Below, one piece after another: positions 31,928-40,632 of a DNA stretch of 64,000 bases. The stretch lies in the NCBI GenBank assembly GCA_964640725.1, contig CAZXIJ010000023.1, positions 5,832 to 69,831 of the forward strand, in the 5' to 3' direction. How positions within the stretch are numbered: the first letter of the stretch is position 1; the number at the start of each line of letters is the position of its first letter. The notes beneath the pieces were generated by a model. It had not been told where the DNA came from and searched no databases. It saw only the letters and a program-made list of their open reading frames with translations. Made by a program: the position numbers and the translations under genes. Source of the DNA: CALHVX01 sp964640725. Its GTDB lineage: Bacteria; Pseudomonadota; Gammaproteobacteria; Pseudomonadales; Azotimanducaceae.

Positions 31928-33111
31928 ACGGCTGGCCCCTCGCCGCGCGCCGAGTCCTGGGAGGTCGTTGTGGCTGTTTCCAGGCTCGCCCGGAGGCTCG
32001 CCAGCTCCTGGGCCAGCGCGGCCTCGTGGCTGGCGGCCAGTCCTCCGAGCCGGTAGCTGGTGGCGCCGGTCGTCGCCAGATCGTCGCCCAGCGGGTGATT
32101 CATGGGCTCGGTGACCAGCTGCTCTGAGCCTGCCAGCTGCGCCAGGGCCTCGGCGCTTGCCATGATCTGCCCTTCGCTCGCGGTGGCGGCGAGCATGGCG
32201 GTGTCGGCGATGCCCGGCTCCGCCTCCGTGCCTGGGGGCAGAAAGTGCAGCCCCAGCCGGAAGATGCCCTCGTCGTCCTGCCGCGCCAGGAAGCGCGCCA
32301 GCACCAGAGCGGCGCAAATTGCTTCGAACACCCGGGCCGGCGCGCCGGTCTCGTCGACCGCGAAGCGCAGCAGCAGCCCGGAGGTTTCCAGGGGCTCGGC
32401 AGCGGCGCCGTAGCGCGCCGCGTGCGGATCAATCGTGTCCTGCATGTCGGCCAGCAGGCGGATGCGCGTGTCGGGCGCCATGCTGAACTGGTTCAGCAGG
32501 TTGGCCACGACCAGCACCTGGCCCCGATCTGCTGGCGGCGCTGCTGCCACCTCCGCATCGGCAACGGCCGGGGGCTGGCCGCGTTGGGCGGCGATCGCGG
32601 TCATGGACGCGAGCAGCCGCTGCGCCTCGAACAGCAGCCAGGGCAGCAGGGCCGCAACGCCGAGGGCCAGCAGCCAGGGCCAGACGGGCGCGCGCGGGCG
32701 GGCCGCCGGGTTGGTGGTGACGGTCACCGTGCCGACCGCCGCGCCTTCGATCCGGATGGGCGCAGAGAACTCGTCGCCAGCGCCCTGGGTCGCGGACAGC
32801 GCGCCGGTGTCGGCCAGGATCTGCCCGTCGACGCCGGCGATGCGGACATGGGCGATGGCCGGCAGCGCTGCCGCGCGGCGGCTGATCAGCCCCAGCTCGA
32901 TTCGATCTTGCGTCATGAGTGGGGCCGCGGATAATCCCGCCACGGTCTGCGCAGCGAGCTTGCCGTGGGCGTGCAGCGGGCTTGCTGCGGGATCCTGCGC
33001 CAGCTGCTGCGCAAAGAAGGCAACGGCAATGACAACGAGGCTGGCGGCCCAGATGAGGGGCGCCTGCAGCTGCGGCCAGGGATAGCGCGGGCGCCGGTCA
33101 GGGTGCGTCAA
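31924..33111 (-). CDS. Inner-membrane protein, AhpA/YtjB(SMP)-like N-terminal half
   Basis: 395 aa, starting at TTG 33111. Two transmembrane segments are visible, residues about 18-37 (LIWAASLVVIAVAFFAQQLA) and about 140-162 (VWPWLLALGVAALLPWLLFEA), enclosing a periplasmic domain with GLISRRAAALPAIAHVRIAGVDGQILADTG and FSAPIRIEGAAVGTVTVTT. The topology and the position divergent from serB match the E. coli smp/ytjB gene. The cytoplasmic C-terminal half (about 165-395) is an addition with no motif I recognise; it has DTRIRLLADMQDTIDPHAA and an Ala-rich helical tail. Function unknown; the family name comes from a haemolysin annotation that is not well supported. Confidence 0.6.
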   Translation of the reverse strand: MTHPDRRPRYPWPQLQAPLIWAASLVVIAVAFFAQQLAQDPAASPLHAHGKLAAQTVAGLSAAPLMTQDRIELGLISRRAAALPAIAHVRIAGVDGQILADTGALSATQGAGDEFSAPIRIEGAAVGTVTVTTNPAARPRAPVWPWLLALGVAALLPWLLFEAQRLLASMTAIAAQRGQPPAVADAEVAAAPPADRGQVLVVANLLNQFSMAPDTRIRLLADMQDTIDPHAARYGAAAEPLETSGLLLRFAVDETGAPARVFEAICAALVLARFLARQDDEGIFRLGLHFLPPGTEAEPGIADTAMLAATASEGQIMASAEALAQLAGSEQLVTEPMNHPLGDDLATTGATSYRLGGLAASHEAALAQELASLRASLETATTTSQDSARGEGPAV

Positions 33112-33152
33112 GTTATCGGTAACTCAATCGGTTTGCACAACGAAGGTGGGCA

Positions 33153-34391
33153 GTGTCGAGCGAAATCGTGCTGGTGAACATCACAGGGGTCGACAAGCCG
33201 GGGCTGTTGGCCATGGTGACATCATGCTCCGCGAACTTTCAAGCAACGGTGCTGGATGTCGGGCAGGCCATCATCCACGACACCCTGGCGCTCGGCCTGC
33301 TGCTGCAGGTCGATGCGGTGCGCAAGGCGGAGCTCATCGAGGCGCTGCGCGAACAACTCACCGCCGTCGCCGTGCCCGTGCAGTTCACCGATATCGAGAG
33401 CGATCGCTACGAGGACTGGGTGCGGGCGCAGGGGCAGCCGAGCTACGTGCTGACGCTCATGAGTGCGGGCGTCTCCGCCGAGCTGCTGGCCCGGGTGTCC
33501 GGGATCACCCGGGATCACGGGCTTACGATTCAAACCATTCGACGGCTGACAGGCCGGGTCTCCCTCGCTGCCCTGCCGGCAGCGAACACTCGAACCAGCA
33601 TCGAGCTGCTGTTGCGCGGACGCCTCACCGCCGATCATGAAGCGCAGCTCAAGGGCGAGCTGCTGGCCGCGGGCACGGCGCTGGACTTCGACTTCAGCGT
33701 GCAGCGCGACACGGTCTACCGGCGCAATCGCCGGCTGGTGGCCTTCGATATGGACTCCACGCTCATCGACCAGGAAGTTATTGACCAGCTGGCCCTGCTG
33801 CACGGGGTCGGCGATCAGGTCAGCGCCATTACCGCCCGCGCCATGCGCGGCGAGCTCGATTTTCAGCAGAGCTTTCGCGCCCGCGCGGCCTTGCTCAGGG
33901 GCTTGCCGGAGTCGGCGCTGCAAACGGTGGCGGAGTCTGTGCAGCTCAGTGAGGGCGCTGAGCGCCTGATTCGCGTGCTTAAGCGCTTTGGCTACAAGGT
34001 GGCGTTGCTGTCCGGCGGGTTCCAGTACGTGGGCGACCACCTGCAGGCGCGGCTGGGCCTGGACTACGTGCATGCCAATACCCTGGAGCTTCGGGACGGC
34101 GTCATGACCGGCGAGGTGCGCGGCGAGATCGTCGATGCCGCGCGCAAAGCCGAGCTGCTGCGCGCGATCGCCGGCCAGGAAGGCATCGATCTGGAGCAGA
34201 CCATCGCCATTGGCGACGGCGCCAACGACCTGCCCATGCTCAGCGTCGCGGGCCTGGGCATTGCCTACCACGCCAAGCCTCTGGTCAAGGAAAGTGCCGA
34301 GCACGCGATCTCCACCATGGCGCTCGACAGCCTGCTGTATCTTGTGGGCTTTACCGACTCGGACATCGAGCAGGCGCTCGCGCGCGACTGA
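33153..34391 (+). CDS. serB: Phosphoserine phosphatase
   Basis: HAD-family enzyme for the last step of serine synthesis. The N-terminal ~190 residues hold two ACT-like regulatory domains (VLVNITGVDKPGLLAMVTS and TLMSAGVSAELLARVSGITRDHGL), as in long pseudomonad and mycobacterial SerB. The catalytic domain has the nucleophile and acid Asp199/Asp201 in VAFDMDSTLIDQEVIDQLA, LLSGGFQYVGDHL, KAELLRAIAG and GDGANDLPMLSVAGLGIAYHAKP. The 412-aa length fits that form. The start is GTG 33153, divergent from the AhpA-like gene across about 41 nt. Confidence 0.95.
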   Translation: MSSEIVLVNITGVDKPGLLAMVTSCSANFQATVLDVGQAIIHDTLALGLLLQVDAVRKAELIEALREQLTAVAVPVQFTDIESDRYEDWVRAQGQPSYVLTLMSAGVSAELLARVSGITRDHGLTIQTIRRLTGRVSLAALPAANTRTSIELLLRGRLTADHEAQLKGELLAAGTALDFDFSVQRDTVYRRNRRLVAFDMDSTLIDQEVIDQLALLHGVGDQVSAITARAMRGELDFQQSFRARAALLRGLPESALQTVAESVQLSEGAERLIRVLKRFGYKVALLSGGFQYVGDHLQARLGLDYVHANTLELRDGVMTGEVRGEIVDAARKAELLRAIAGQEGIDLEQTIAIGDGANDLPMLSVAGLGIAYHAKPLVKESAEHAISTMALDSLLYLVGFTDSDIEQALARD

Positions 34392-34418
34392 CTCGCGCAA
34401 CGGACAGGAAAGCAGGGC

Positions 34419-35756
34419 ATGGAAGAAGCGTACATGGACCGCATCAACGGCTGGCTGGAGCTCGGCTCCAGCTGGCTCGCAACGTCCTGGGCAGCGGTCC
34501 TGGAATGGTCGATGAGCCCGGCGTTCTACGCGCAGCTCGCCGCCATCGTCGTGGCCGTGTCCTCCGCCTGGGTGCTGGCCCGGATCGTTCGGGGCCGCGT
34601 TGGCCTGCTGCGCAACGCGCCGGCCCCCGGGCGCCTGTTCTGGCTGCGCTCGCTGATGTACAGCCTGGGGCCGGTGGTCTTTCCCCTGATCAACATCCTG
34701 CTGCTGGGCGTGGCCATCGGCGTGGCTCACCAGACCGTCGGCCAGAGCTGGCTGGTGCGCCTGGCGGAGAGCCTGGCGGTGGTGCTGCTGCTCTACCGCC
34801 TGGCGCGACAGCTCATCAGCAGCGCGCTGATCCGCAGCCTTGCGATCTGGATCGGCATACCCATGGCGACGCTGCAGGTCTTTGGCTGGCTGGAGCCGGT
34901 CACCACCTGGCTCGACGGCATCTCGCTGTCGGCGGGCAACATTCGGATATCGCTGCTGGCGCTGCTGCGCACGCTGCTTTTTGGCGTGGTGCTGTTCTGG
35001 CTCGGCCGCCTGTCCAACGACGCCGGCAAACAGGCCATCCGCAGCCAGACCGCGCTCGACATCGGCACGCGGGAAGTCTTTGCCAAGCTGTTCGAGATCG
35101 GCCTGTTCGTGCTGATGTTCCTGCTGCTGCTGCAGATCATGGGCATCAACCTGACGGCGCTGGCGGTCTTTGGCGGCGCGCTCGGTGTCGGCCTTGGCTT
35201 TGGCCTGCAGCAGATCGCCGCGAACTTCATCTCTGGCCTGATCATTCTGCTCGACCGCTCAGTCAGCATCGGCGACTTTATCGAGCTGGAGGATGGCCGG
35301 TCCGGTACGCTGCGCGAGCTGAACATGCGCTGCGGGATCATCGAGACCTTCGACGGCAAGGACGTCATGATCCCGAACGAGCAGTTCATCACCTCGTCCT
35401 ATACCAACTGGACGCACAAGGATCCTCGACAGCGCTACGGCCTTGAGCTGCAAGTCGCCTACAGCACCGACCTCGATCTGCTGTTCGAAAACCTGCGACA
35501 GATCTGCCGTGAGCACGAGCTCGTGCTCAGTGGCGATCATCTGCCCTTAGAGCTGCAGCCCGATGCGGAGATTTCCGGCTTCGGTGAGAGCGGCATCGAC
35601 ATCCTGGTCGAGTACTGGATGGATGGCATCGACGACGGCAAAAACAGGGTAGGCGCCGACCTGCTGTATTCCTTCTGGCAGTCCATCAAGGCGAACAACA
35701 TGGAGATTCCGTTCCCGCAGCGCGAGGTCCGGATTCTCAATCCCAGCCAGGGCTAA
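34419..35756 (+). CDS. MscS-family mechanosensitive ion channel
   Basis: 445-aa channel of the MscS superfamily, which opens under membrane tension. There are about five hydrophobic segments before the pore: around 30-50, 80-100, 105-125, 160-180 and 220-240. The pore-lining helix and following beta domain read LAVFGGALGVGLGFGLQQIAANFISGLIILLDRSVSIGDFIEL, with the Gly/Ala-rich packing face. NMRCGIIETFDGKDVMIPNEQFI and a C-terminal alpha/beta domain ending FPQREVRIL follow. It is longer than MscS (286 aa) because of extra N-terminal helices. AGGAAAG precedes the ATG at 34419. An assembly gap follows the gene by about 125 nt. Confidence 0.88.
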   Translation: MEEAYMDRINGWLELGSSWLATSWAAVLEWSMSPAFYAQLAAIVVAVSSAWVLARIVRGRVGLLRNAPAPGRLFWLRSLMYSLGPVVFPLINILLLGVAIGVAHQTVGQSWLVRLAESLAVVLLLYRLARQLISSALIRSLAIWIGIPMATLQVFGWLEPVTTWLDGISLSAGNIRISLLALLRTLLFGVVLFWLGRLSNDAGKQAIRSQTALDIGTREVFAKLFEIGLFVLMFLLLLQIMGINLTALAVFGGALGVGLGFGLQQIAANFISGLIILLDRSVSIGDFIELEDGRSGTLRELNMRCGIIETFDGKDVMIPNEQFITSSYTNWTHKDPRQRYGLELQVAYSTDLDLLFENLRQICREHELVLSGDHLPLELQPDAEISGFGESGIDILVEYWMDGIDDGKNRVGADLLYSFWQSIKANNMEIPFPQREVRILNPSQG

Positions 35757-35834
35757 CGACCAGGCTTTCGCTTTTCTCCTCAGGGTATGCTAAAAAAGTA
35801 GCACACTCGAAGAGACAGGCGAAGGAGGCACCCC

Positions 35835-35864
35835 ATGGCCCATCGACTTGAGCAGCCGCAGTGA
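35835..35864 (+). other. Nine-codon mini-ORF with strong ribosome-binding site beside the gap
   Basis: Between the mscS-family stop and the run of N, AGGAGG (35823-35828) is followed after 6 nt by ATG and a nine-codon frame MAHRLEQPQ ending in TGA. A TATGCT hexamer (35786-35791) stands upstream without a convincing -35. It could be a leader peptide or the displaced start of a gene lost in the gap, or chance. Nothing on the other strand here looks coding. Confidence 0.2.
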
Positions 35865-35880
35865 ATGCGGCCCTGGCGAC

Positions 35881-35980
35881 NNNNNNNNNNNNNNNNNNNN
35901 NNNNNNNNNNNNNNNNNNNNNNNNNNNNNNNNNNNNNNNNNNNNNNNNNNNNNNNNNNNNNNNNNNNNNNNNNNNNNNNN
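35881..35980. other. Assembly gap (100 N)
   Basis: One hundred undetermined bases, the usual placeholder length for a scaffold join of unknown size. The fimX stop (35986-35988) lies 6 nt to its right and the mscS-family gene ends 124 nt to its left, so anything between those two genes may be missing. Its true length and contents are unknown. Confidence 0.98.
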
Positions 35981-35985
35981 GAGGC

Positions 35986-38049
35986 TTACTCGTCCGTCGA
36001 GAAGTCGTAGGACATCTCGGCGATCGGCTCCTGCAGGTAGTGGCCCTGAATGTAGTTGGCACCGGCCTGCCACAGCGTCGAGAGCATATTGGCGTTCTCG
36101 ACCATGGGCACCAGGGTCAGCTTGCCGATGGACTGCAGCTTGCGGATCAGGTTGGTGATGCGCTCGCGGTCGGCGTCGGTTTCCATCGCGGCCAGAGAGC
36201 CGTCGATCTTCACCAGATTGACTGGAATGTGATTCAGCAGTTCGTAGGGATCTTCGACCAGGCCAAAGCGTGACAGGGCGACCTGGCAGTGCAGCTTCTT
36301 CAGCCCTTCGGCGAACTCGCGGGTCTGTCGCTGGTACGACAGCGCGTCTTCTTCGGTGATCTGGAAGATCACGGCGTCGCTCGGCAGGCGCGCGGCCTTG
36401 ATGGCGACGGCCAGCCACTGGATGAACTCCGGGTCCGATACGCTGTTGGCGGTGATATTGATGGTCAGCCGCGTGTTGTGGCCCTTGCCCCGGTGCACGG
36501 ACAGCATCTTGATGGACTGCAGGATTACCCAGCGGTCGATCTTGCCGGCCACATTGTGGGCGATGGCAGTGCTCAGGAACTGGCGCGGCACCATCTGCTC
36601 GCCGTGCCGGTCCAGCATGCGCAGGAACACTTCGTAGTGCTCGTCGCTGTCGCCGCGCAGGCTGATGATGGGCTGGAAGAGCAGCAGGAACTTCTGCTTC
36701 TCGATTGCCTCGTTGATCAGGTTCAGAACGCGCGCGGCCTCGTCGTCCACGGTCGCGTTCTCCGTGTCCTGGTGGACGACGATCTCGTTGATCTTGCGCA
36801 GGCCTTCGGCACCAGCGAGGCGATTGGCGCGCTCCAGCTGCTCCACGAAGCCTTCTTTTTTTAGTTGCTCGACGCCGACCATGCTGAGCGTCGGTCGTAC
36901 GGTTTTCTCGCTGACTTCCAGCAGCAGCTCTTCGATGCCCTGGCGCAGGCCATCGGCCTTGGCGATCACTTTGCTCTGAGTCTCGCCAGACAGCATCAGC
37001 GCAAACCGATGGCGGCCCAGCGGCAGGAAGGGCATGCCTTCGCTCAGCGTTTGCAGGGTCAGCTCGACCCGGTCGCAGATCTGTTCGGCGCCCAGTAGAC
37101 CGTGCTCCTGTTCCAGCGCGTCCATCTCGTCGATCTCGGCGATGAAGATCACCTTGCTCGGTGCGTTGGCGTTGCGGGTTGCGCCCTCGGCCGCGAGCGC
37201 AAACTCGCCGATCGTGGGTTGCCTGTTCATGTTGTCGAGCATTGGCATGGACGCTGCGGGCACCACGCCGGCATCGTTGGCCGCCTCGGTGCGCAGCGTG
37301 ACCTGCATGCAGTGCTCGCCTTCGTACTGGGCCCCGGCCAGGGTCATGCCGGCGCTGAAGGTCTCGCCGTTGCTGGCTTGCCCGGTAAAGCCGAAGTTGC
37401 GCTCCGCTTCGCTTTGCCGGAACGCTTTGAGTTCGGTCTTCAGGATCTCGACACTGCCGCCCTCGGTCAGGTCGATCAGGGGCAGGCCCAGCAAGTCGTC
37501 GGCGTCTTCGTAGCCGAACAGCTTGAGATAGGTTTCGTTGGCGTAGATGTGCATGCCTTCGTGCACGTACGCGATGGCGGCGCGGGAAGACTGCAGCAGC
37601 AGCTGGCAGCGCTGTTCCGCTTCGGCGAGCGCGCGGCGGCTCTGCTGCAGCCTCGTGCTCAGACACTGCTGGTCGAGTTCGCGCTGGCAGGAGCGCAGCA
37701 GGTGTGTCTCGTGGTTTCGGTGCACCAGATCGCTGGCGCCTTCCTTGTAGGCCTGGTCCATGGTCAGTTCGCTGGCGTCGTCGCTCAGCAGGATGACGGG
37801 CAGCTGCTCTCGCAGCTCGTGCAGCGCGCTGACAGCGCGCACGGCGTCGTTGACACCGGTGCTGATAAGGACCAGATCTGTGTCGTTAATGTGGTCGGCA
37901 GCCATCGACAGGTCGTCGATGTAGCGAAAGCGGGTGGGGATACCGGCGTTGCGAAGGAGCGAGTCGACAGCGTACGCGTCGTTCTCGGTGCGGTCGGCGA
38001 TCAGTAATCGGACTGGTTCTGTTTGGCGGGAGGTCGCCGACATGTCCAT
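35986..38049 (-). CDS. fimX: FimX-like c-di-GMP effector (REC-PAS-degenerate GGDEF-degenerate EAL)
   Basis: 687 aa, matching the 691-aa P. aeruginosa FimX that localises at the cell pole and controls type IV pilus assembly and twitching. Order: receiver-like domain (about 10-130, LLIADRTENDAYAVDSLL; the phospho-acceptor site is not convincing), PAS (about 145-260, SRAAIAYVHEGMHIYANETYLKLFGY), GGDEF-like (about 290-425) with GRHRF in place of GGDEF, and EAL-like (about 440-680) with EVFLRM in place of ExLxR. Both catalytic signatures are lost, so it should bind rather than make or cut c-di-GMP, as known for FimX. It follows the 597-aa gene by 24 nt on the same strand, near serB, as in Pseudomonas. 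The stop is 6 nt from the gap. Confidence 0.85.
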   Translation of the reverse strand: MDMSATSRQTEPVRLLIADRTENDAYAVDSLLRNAGIPTRFRYIDDLSMAADHINDTDLVLISTGVNDAVRAVSALHELREQLPVILLSDDASELTMDQAYKEGASDLVHRNHETHLLRSCQRELDQQCLSTRLQQSRRALAEAEQRCQLLLQSSRAAIAYVHEGMHIYANETYLKLFGYEDADDLLGLPLIDLTEGGSVEILKTELKAFRQSEAERNFGFTGQASNGETFSAGMTLAGAQYEGEHCMQVTLRTEAANDAGVVPAASMPMLDNMNRQPTIGEFALAAEGATRNANAPSKVIFIAEIDEMDALEQEHGLLGAEQICDRVELTLQTLSEGMPFLPLGRHRFALMLSGETQSKVIAKADGLRQGIEELLLEVSEKTVRPTLSMVGVEQLKKEGFVEQLERANRLAGAEGLRKINEIVVHQDTENATVDDEAARVLNLINEAIEKQKFLLLFQPIISLRGDSDEHYEVFLRMLDRHGEQMVPRQFLSTAIAHNVAGKIDRWVILQSIKMLSVHRGKGHNTRLTINITANSVSDPEFIQWLAVAIKAARLPSDAVIFQITEEDALSYQRQTREFAEGLKKLHCQVALSRFGLVEDPYELLNHIPVNLVKIDGSLAAMETDADRERITNLIRKLQSIGKLTLVPMVENANMLSTLWQAGANYIQGHYLQEPIAEMSYDFSTDE

Positions 38050-38073
38050 GATGGCCGAAGTGTCCTTACTGCG

Positions 38074-39867
38074 TTACTGCTTGGTTGTTGCGCCTTGCTC
38101 CGAAGATCCTGTCGAAGCTGACACGGTCTGGATGTTGAGGTCTATCTGCGCGTTTTCCAAGTAACCATCCAGCATTTTGAATGTGAACTGGTTAAAACTA
38201 TCTGTTGCTGTGACGAGCTCCCGCAACTGCGCGGTGGTCTGCACGCCCTGGCGATGCACGTGCACTTTCTGGCCCCCAACGAAGGGGACCCGCGGTGTGA
38301 TCAGCGTCGCAGGTTGGCCAATCGGCTTGATCTCGGGCAGCAATAGCCCGCGGGCGTAGTCCGTGGGTCCACCTTTTTTCTGCACCACCCGTATGGCCAG
38401 GGGAATAGCCCGCGGGGCCAGCAGCTCTACACCGGTGGTGGTGCCGGATTCTTCCTGGCGGATCCAGCGCAGCACGGCCACACACCAGCGCGGGTCGCTG
38501 GCTTCGCGCACCGCCAGCAGCTCGCCGGCTTGCAGGTTAGCGGGCACGGACTCCGGCCAAGCCATGCGATAGCCGCTCGGGCTCGTGTCCTGGGCCAGGG
38601 CCTGATAGAAGCGCATGCCCGAAGGTAGCGAGTCGGCGCTGCCGTCGGCTTTGCGGGGCGCCCGGAGCAGGTTCTCCGGGTTGCTGATGTTCGGGTTCAG
38701 CGGAATCTTTGCGCCCAGATCGAAGGCATCGTCCCAGACATCGCGTTTGTCGGGGTCGCGCTGCGCGATCTGTTCGCTCATAAAGGGGTTCAGCTCCGAT
38801 TGCATCAATCGGTTGGTGTCAAAGACCTGCTCGGAAAACTCGACGCCGCCCGACAGAAAGTAGTGCGTACCGCGCAGGCCGACGCAGACCATGAGCGGCT
38901 CTTCTGTCGGCAGCCGACGCTGGCTGCGCGGGCTGATTTTGCCCCAGGCACCCGCCAGCTGGCTCAGCAGATTCGGATCGATAAAGTCCGGCACCGGGAT
39001 GCTGGTGTCGATGTCGTTCAGATACGCCTCGATCTCGTACACCAGCACGTCTGTGCGGATGCCGCGGGGCTGCGCCATGTTCTGGCCCAGCGCGGCGTAA
39101 ACCGGGCCCTGGTCGGCGGCCAGGTCGACGGCGAACTGGGTGCCCTCGGGCGTTGGGTCGATGATCGCCCGGCAGGCCCACTCTTCCAGCGCGTTGAAGA
39201 TGCGGCTCAAGTGCCGGTGGCGCAGCTGGTTGGGCTTGCAGCAGCTCAGGAGCGCCAGCCGCAGGTACACATCGCTGATCGACAGCGCCAGATCGTGGTG
39301 GTTCTCGGCATCTTTGGTCTGGTACTGGGCGAGCTCCAGGTTTTCGGCCAGAAGATACAGCTGGTTGGGCTCCAGCCAGGTCTGCGCCGGCGGCGCGACG
39401 TACAGCTGCAGCGTGCGCAGGTGCTGGCGGGACAGATCGGAAATCGCCCGGTGAATAGCCCGGGGCAGCGTGTCCCGCAGTACCGTGCGGGAGGTGGCCA
39501 TCTCTTCCAGCGCATCGCGCACCACGGCCTTGTAGCCCGTGCACAGCACAGCCTGCAGGGATTGCGCGGTGGTGCCCAGGGCCTCAGCGTCTTGCCCCTG
39601 GCTCAGGGCCGCCCGGTCCAGGCGCGTGGTCAGGTAATGCACGGGTGGGCGCAGCACTTCCAGCAGCTCCAGCCGGGAGCCGGCCGTGGTGTGCAGGGCG
39701 GCCACTTCGGTCACGCCGGCTCGAACCTGTGCCGCGGCGCTGCGGGTATTGGCCATGGGCAAGCCCGCGACCCAGTCCGCCAGGGCGCTGGCCGTGGTCT
39801 CGCAAAACGTCAGAGCCTCGAGGCTCGGGCGGGGAACGAGAAGTCGGATCTTCGGCGATGTATCCAT
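38074..39867 (-). CDS. Uncharacterised 597-aa protein co-transcribed with fimX
   Basis: Cytoplasmic by sequence, with no signal peptide or clear membrane segment. Long helical regions fill about residues 60-300 (SRQHLRTLQLYVAPPAQTWLEPNQLYLLAENLELAQYQT, LALLSCCKPNQLRHRHLSRIFNALEEWACRAII). The C-terminal part (about 420-570) looks like small beta-barrels, for example AGELLAVREASDPRWCVAVLRWIRQEESGTTTGVELLAPRAIPLAIRVV, and it could be a divergent PilZ domain, but the canonical RxxxR...DxSxxG signature is not seen. P. aeruginosa also has an unstudied gene (PA4958) next to fimX. A function in c-di-GMP or pilus control is inference from the operon only. Confidence 0.7.
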   Translation of the reverse strand: MDTSPKIRLLVPRPSLEALTFCETTASALADWVAGLPMANTRSAAAQVRAGVTEVAALHTTAGSRLELLEVLRPPVHYLTTRLDRAALSQGQDAEALGTTAQSLQAVLCTGYKAVVRDALEEMATSRTVLRDTLPRAIHRAISDLSRQHLRTLQLYVAPPAQTWLEPNQLYLLAENLELAQYQTKDAENHHDLALSISDVYLRLALLSCCKPNQLRHRHLSRIFNALEEWACRAIIDPTPEGTQFAVDLAADQGPVYAALGQNMAQPRGIRTDVLVYEIEAYLNDIDTSIPVPDFIDPNLLSQLAGAWGKISPRSQRRLPTEEPLMVCVGLRGTHYFLSGGVEFSEQVFDTNRLMQSELNPFMSEQIAQRDPDKRDVWDDAFDLGAKIPLNPNISNPENLLRAPRKADGSADSLPSGMRFYQALAQDTSPSGYRMAWPESVPANLQAGELLAVREASDPRWCVAVLRWIRQEESGTTTGVELLAPRAIPLAIRVVQKKGGPTDYARGLLLPEIKPIGQPATLITPRVPFVGGQKVHVHRQGVQTTAQLRELVTATDSFNQFTFKMLDGYLENAQIDLNIQTVSASTGSSEQGATTKQ

Positions 39868-39917
39868 ACGATTGCCTGGTGCTGGCGCAGCTTCGACCGT
39901 AGCTGAGCGGGCCCGGA

Positions 39918-39923
39918 ATTATA
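39918..39923 (-). promoter_or_regulatory. Probable -10 box for the 597-aa protein / fimX transcript
   Basis: Read on the minus strand this is a perfect TATAAT about 50 nt before the ATG at 39867. No good -35 lies 16-18 nt upstream, so it is a weak or activated promoter if real. Confidence 0.35.
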
Positions 39924-39964
39924 CGCAAGTTGGTCACAGCTACTTTGGCGAGCGCGACACACAT

Positions 39965-39993
39965 CTGCCAAAAGGCACGCCGGCAGGTATCAT
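39965..39993 (+). promoter_or_regulatory. Probable efp promoter
   Basis: CTGCCA (39965-39970) and TATCAT (39988-39993) are separated by 17 nt, about 32 nt upstream of the efp ATG. Each hexamer matches the sigma-70 consensus at four or five positions. Confidence 0.4.
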
Positions 39994-40024
39994 GCGCGCC
40001 TTCTTACAGAGTCCAGGGACCGCC

Positions 40025-40597
40025 ATGGCCAGCTTTGCCACCAACGAGTTCAAGTCAGGCCTGAAGGTCATGCTCGAAGGGGATCCCTGTTCGATCCTCG
40101 AAAACGAGTTCGTCAAGCCCGGCAAAGGCCAGGCCTTCAATCGCGTGCGCTTCCGCAACCTGCGCACGGGCCGGGTCTGGGACCGCACCTTCAAGTCCGG
40201 CGAATCCCTCGAAGCGGCCGATGTCATGGATCTTGACATGGAGTATCTGTACGCCGACGGCGAGTTCTTCCATTTCATGAAAACCGATGACAGCTACGAG
40301 CAGGTCGCGGCCACCATTGCCGTGGTGGGCGACGCGAAGGACTGGCTCAAAGAGCAGGAGGTCTGTCAGGTCACGCTCTGGAACGACGACCCGATTGCCG
40401 TAACGCCGCCGAACTTCGTCGAGCTGGAAGTCACCGAGACCGACCCCGGGCTCAAGGGCGATACGGCCCAGGGCGGTACCAAGCCCGCGACGTTGACCAC
40501 CGGCGCCACCATCAAGGTGCCGCTGTTCGTGAACATCGGCGACGTGCTGCGCATCGACACGCGCACCGGCGATTACGTGAGCCGGAGCAAAGGCTGA
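40025..40597 (+). CDS. efp: Elongation factor P
   Basis: 190-aa three-domain translation factor that rescues ribosomes stalled at proline runs. The modification loop is EFVKPGKGQAF with the acceptor lysine at Lys34, the position that EpmA beta-lysylates in E. coli. Other landmarks are RVRFRNLRTGRVWDRTFKSGE and the C-terminal GATIKVPLFVNIGDVLRIDTRTGDYVSR. ATG 40025 gives MASFATNEFKSGLKV. The epmA gene follows directly, so substrate and modifying enzyme are co-expressed. The partner epmB (lysine 2,3-aminomutase) is not in this window. Confidence 0.96.
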   Translation: MASFATNEFKSGLKVMLEGDPCSILENEFVKPGKGQAFNRVRFRNLRTGRVWDRTFKSGESLEAADVMDLDMEYLYADGEFFHFMKTDDSYEQVAATIAVVGDAKDWLKEQEVCQVTLWNDDPIAVTPPNFVELEVTETDPGLKGDTAQGGTKPATLTTGATIKVPLFVNIGDVLRIDTRTGDYVSRSKG

Positions 40598-40632
40598 CCC
40601 TCACGCACTGGCAGCCCGCGGCCAGCATCGCG

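Noticed and set aside
35835..35864. Mini-ORF as a real leader-peptide gene
   Set aside because: Only nine codons, weak promoter, and the adjacent sequence is missing; reported only as a low-confidence feature.
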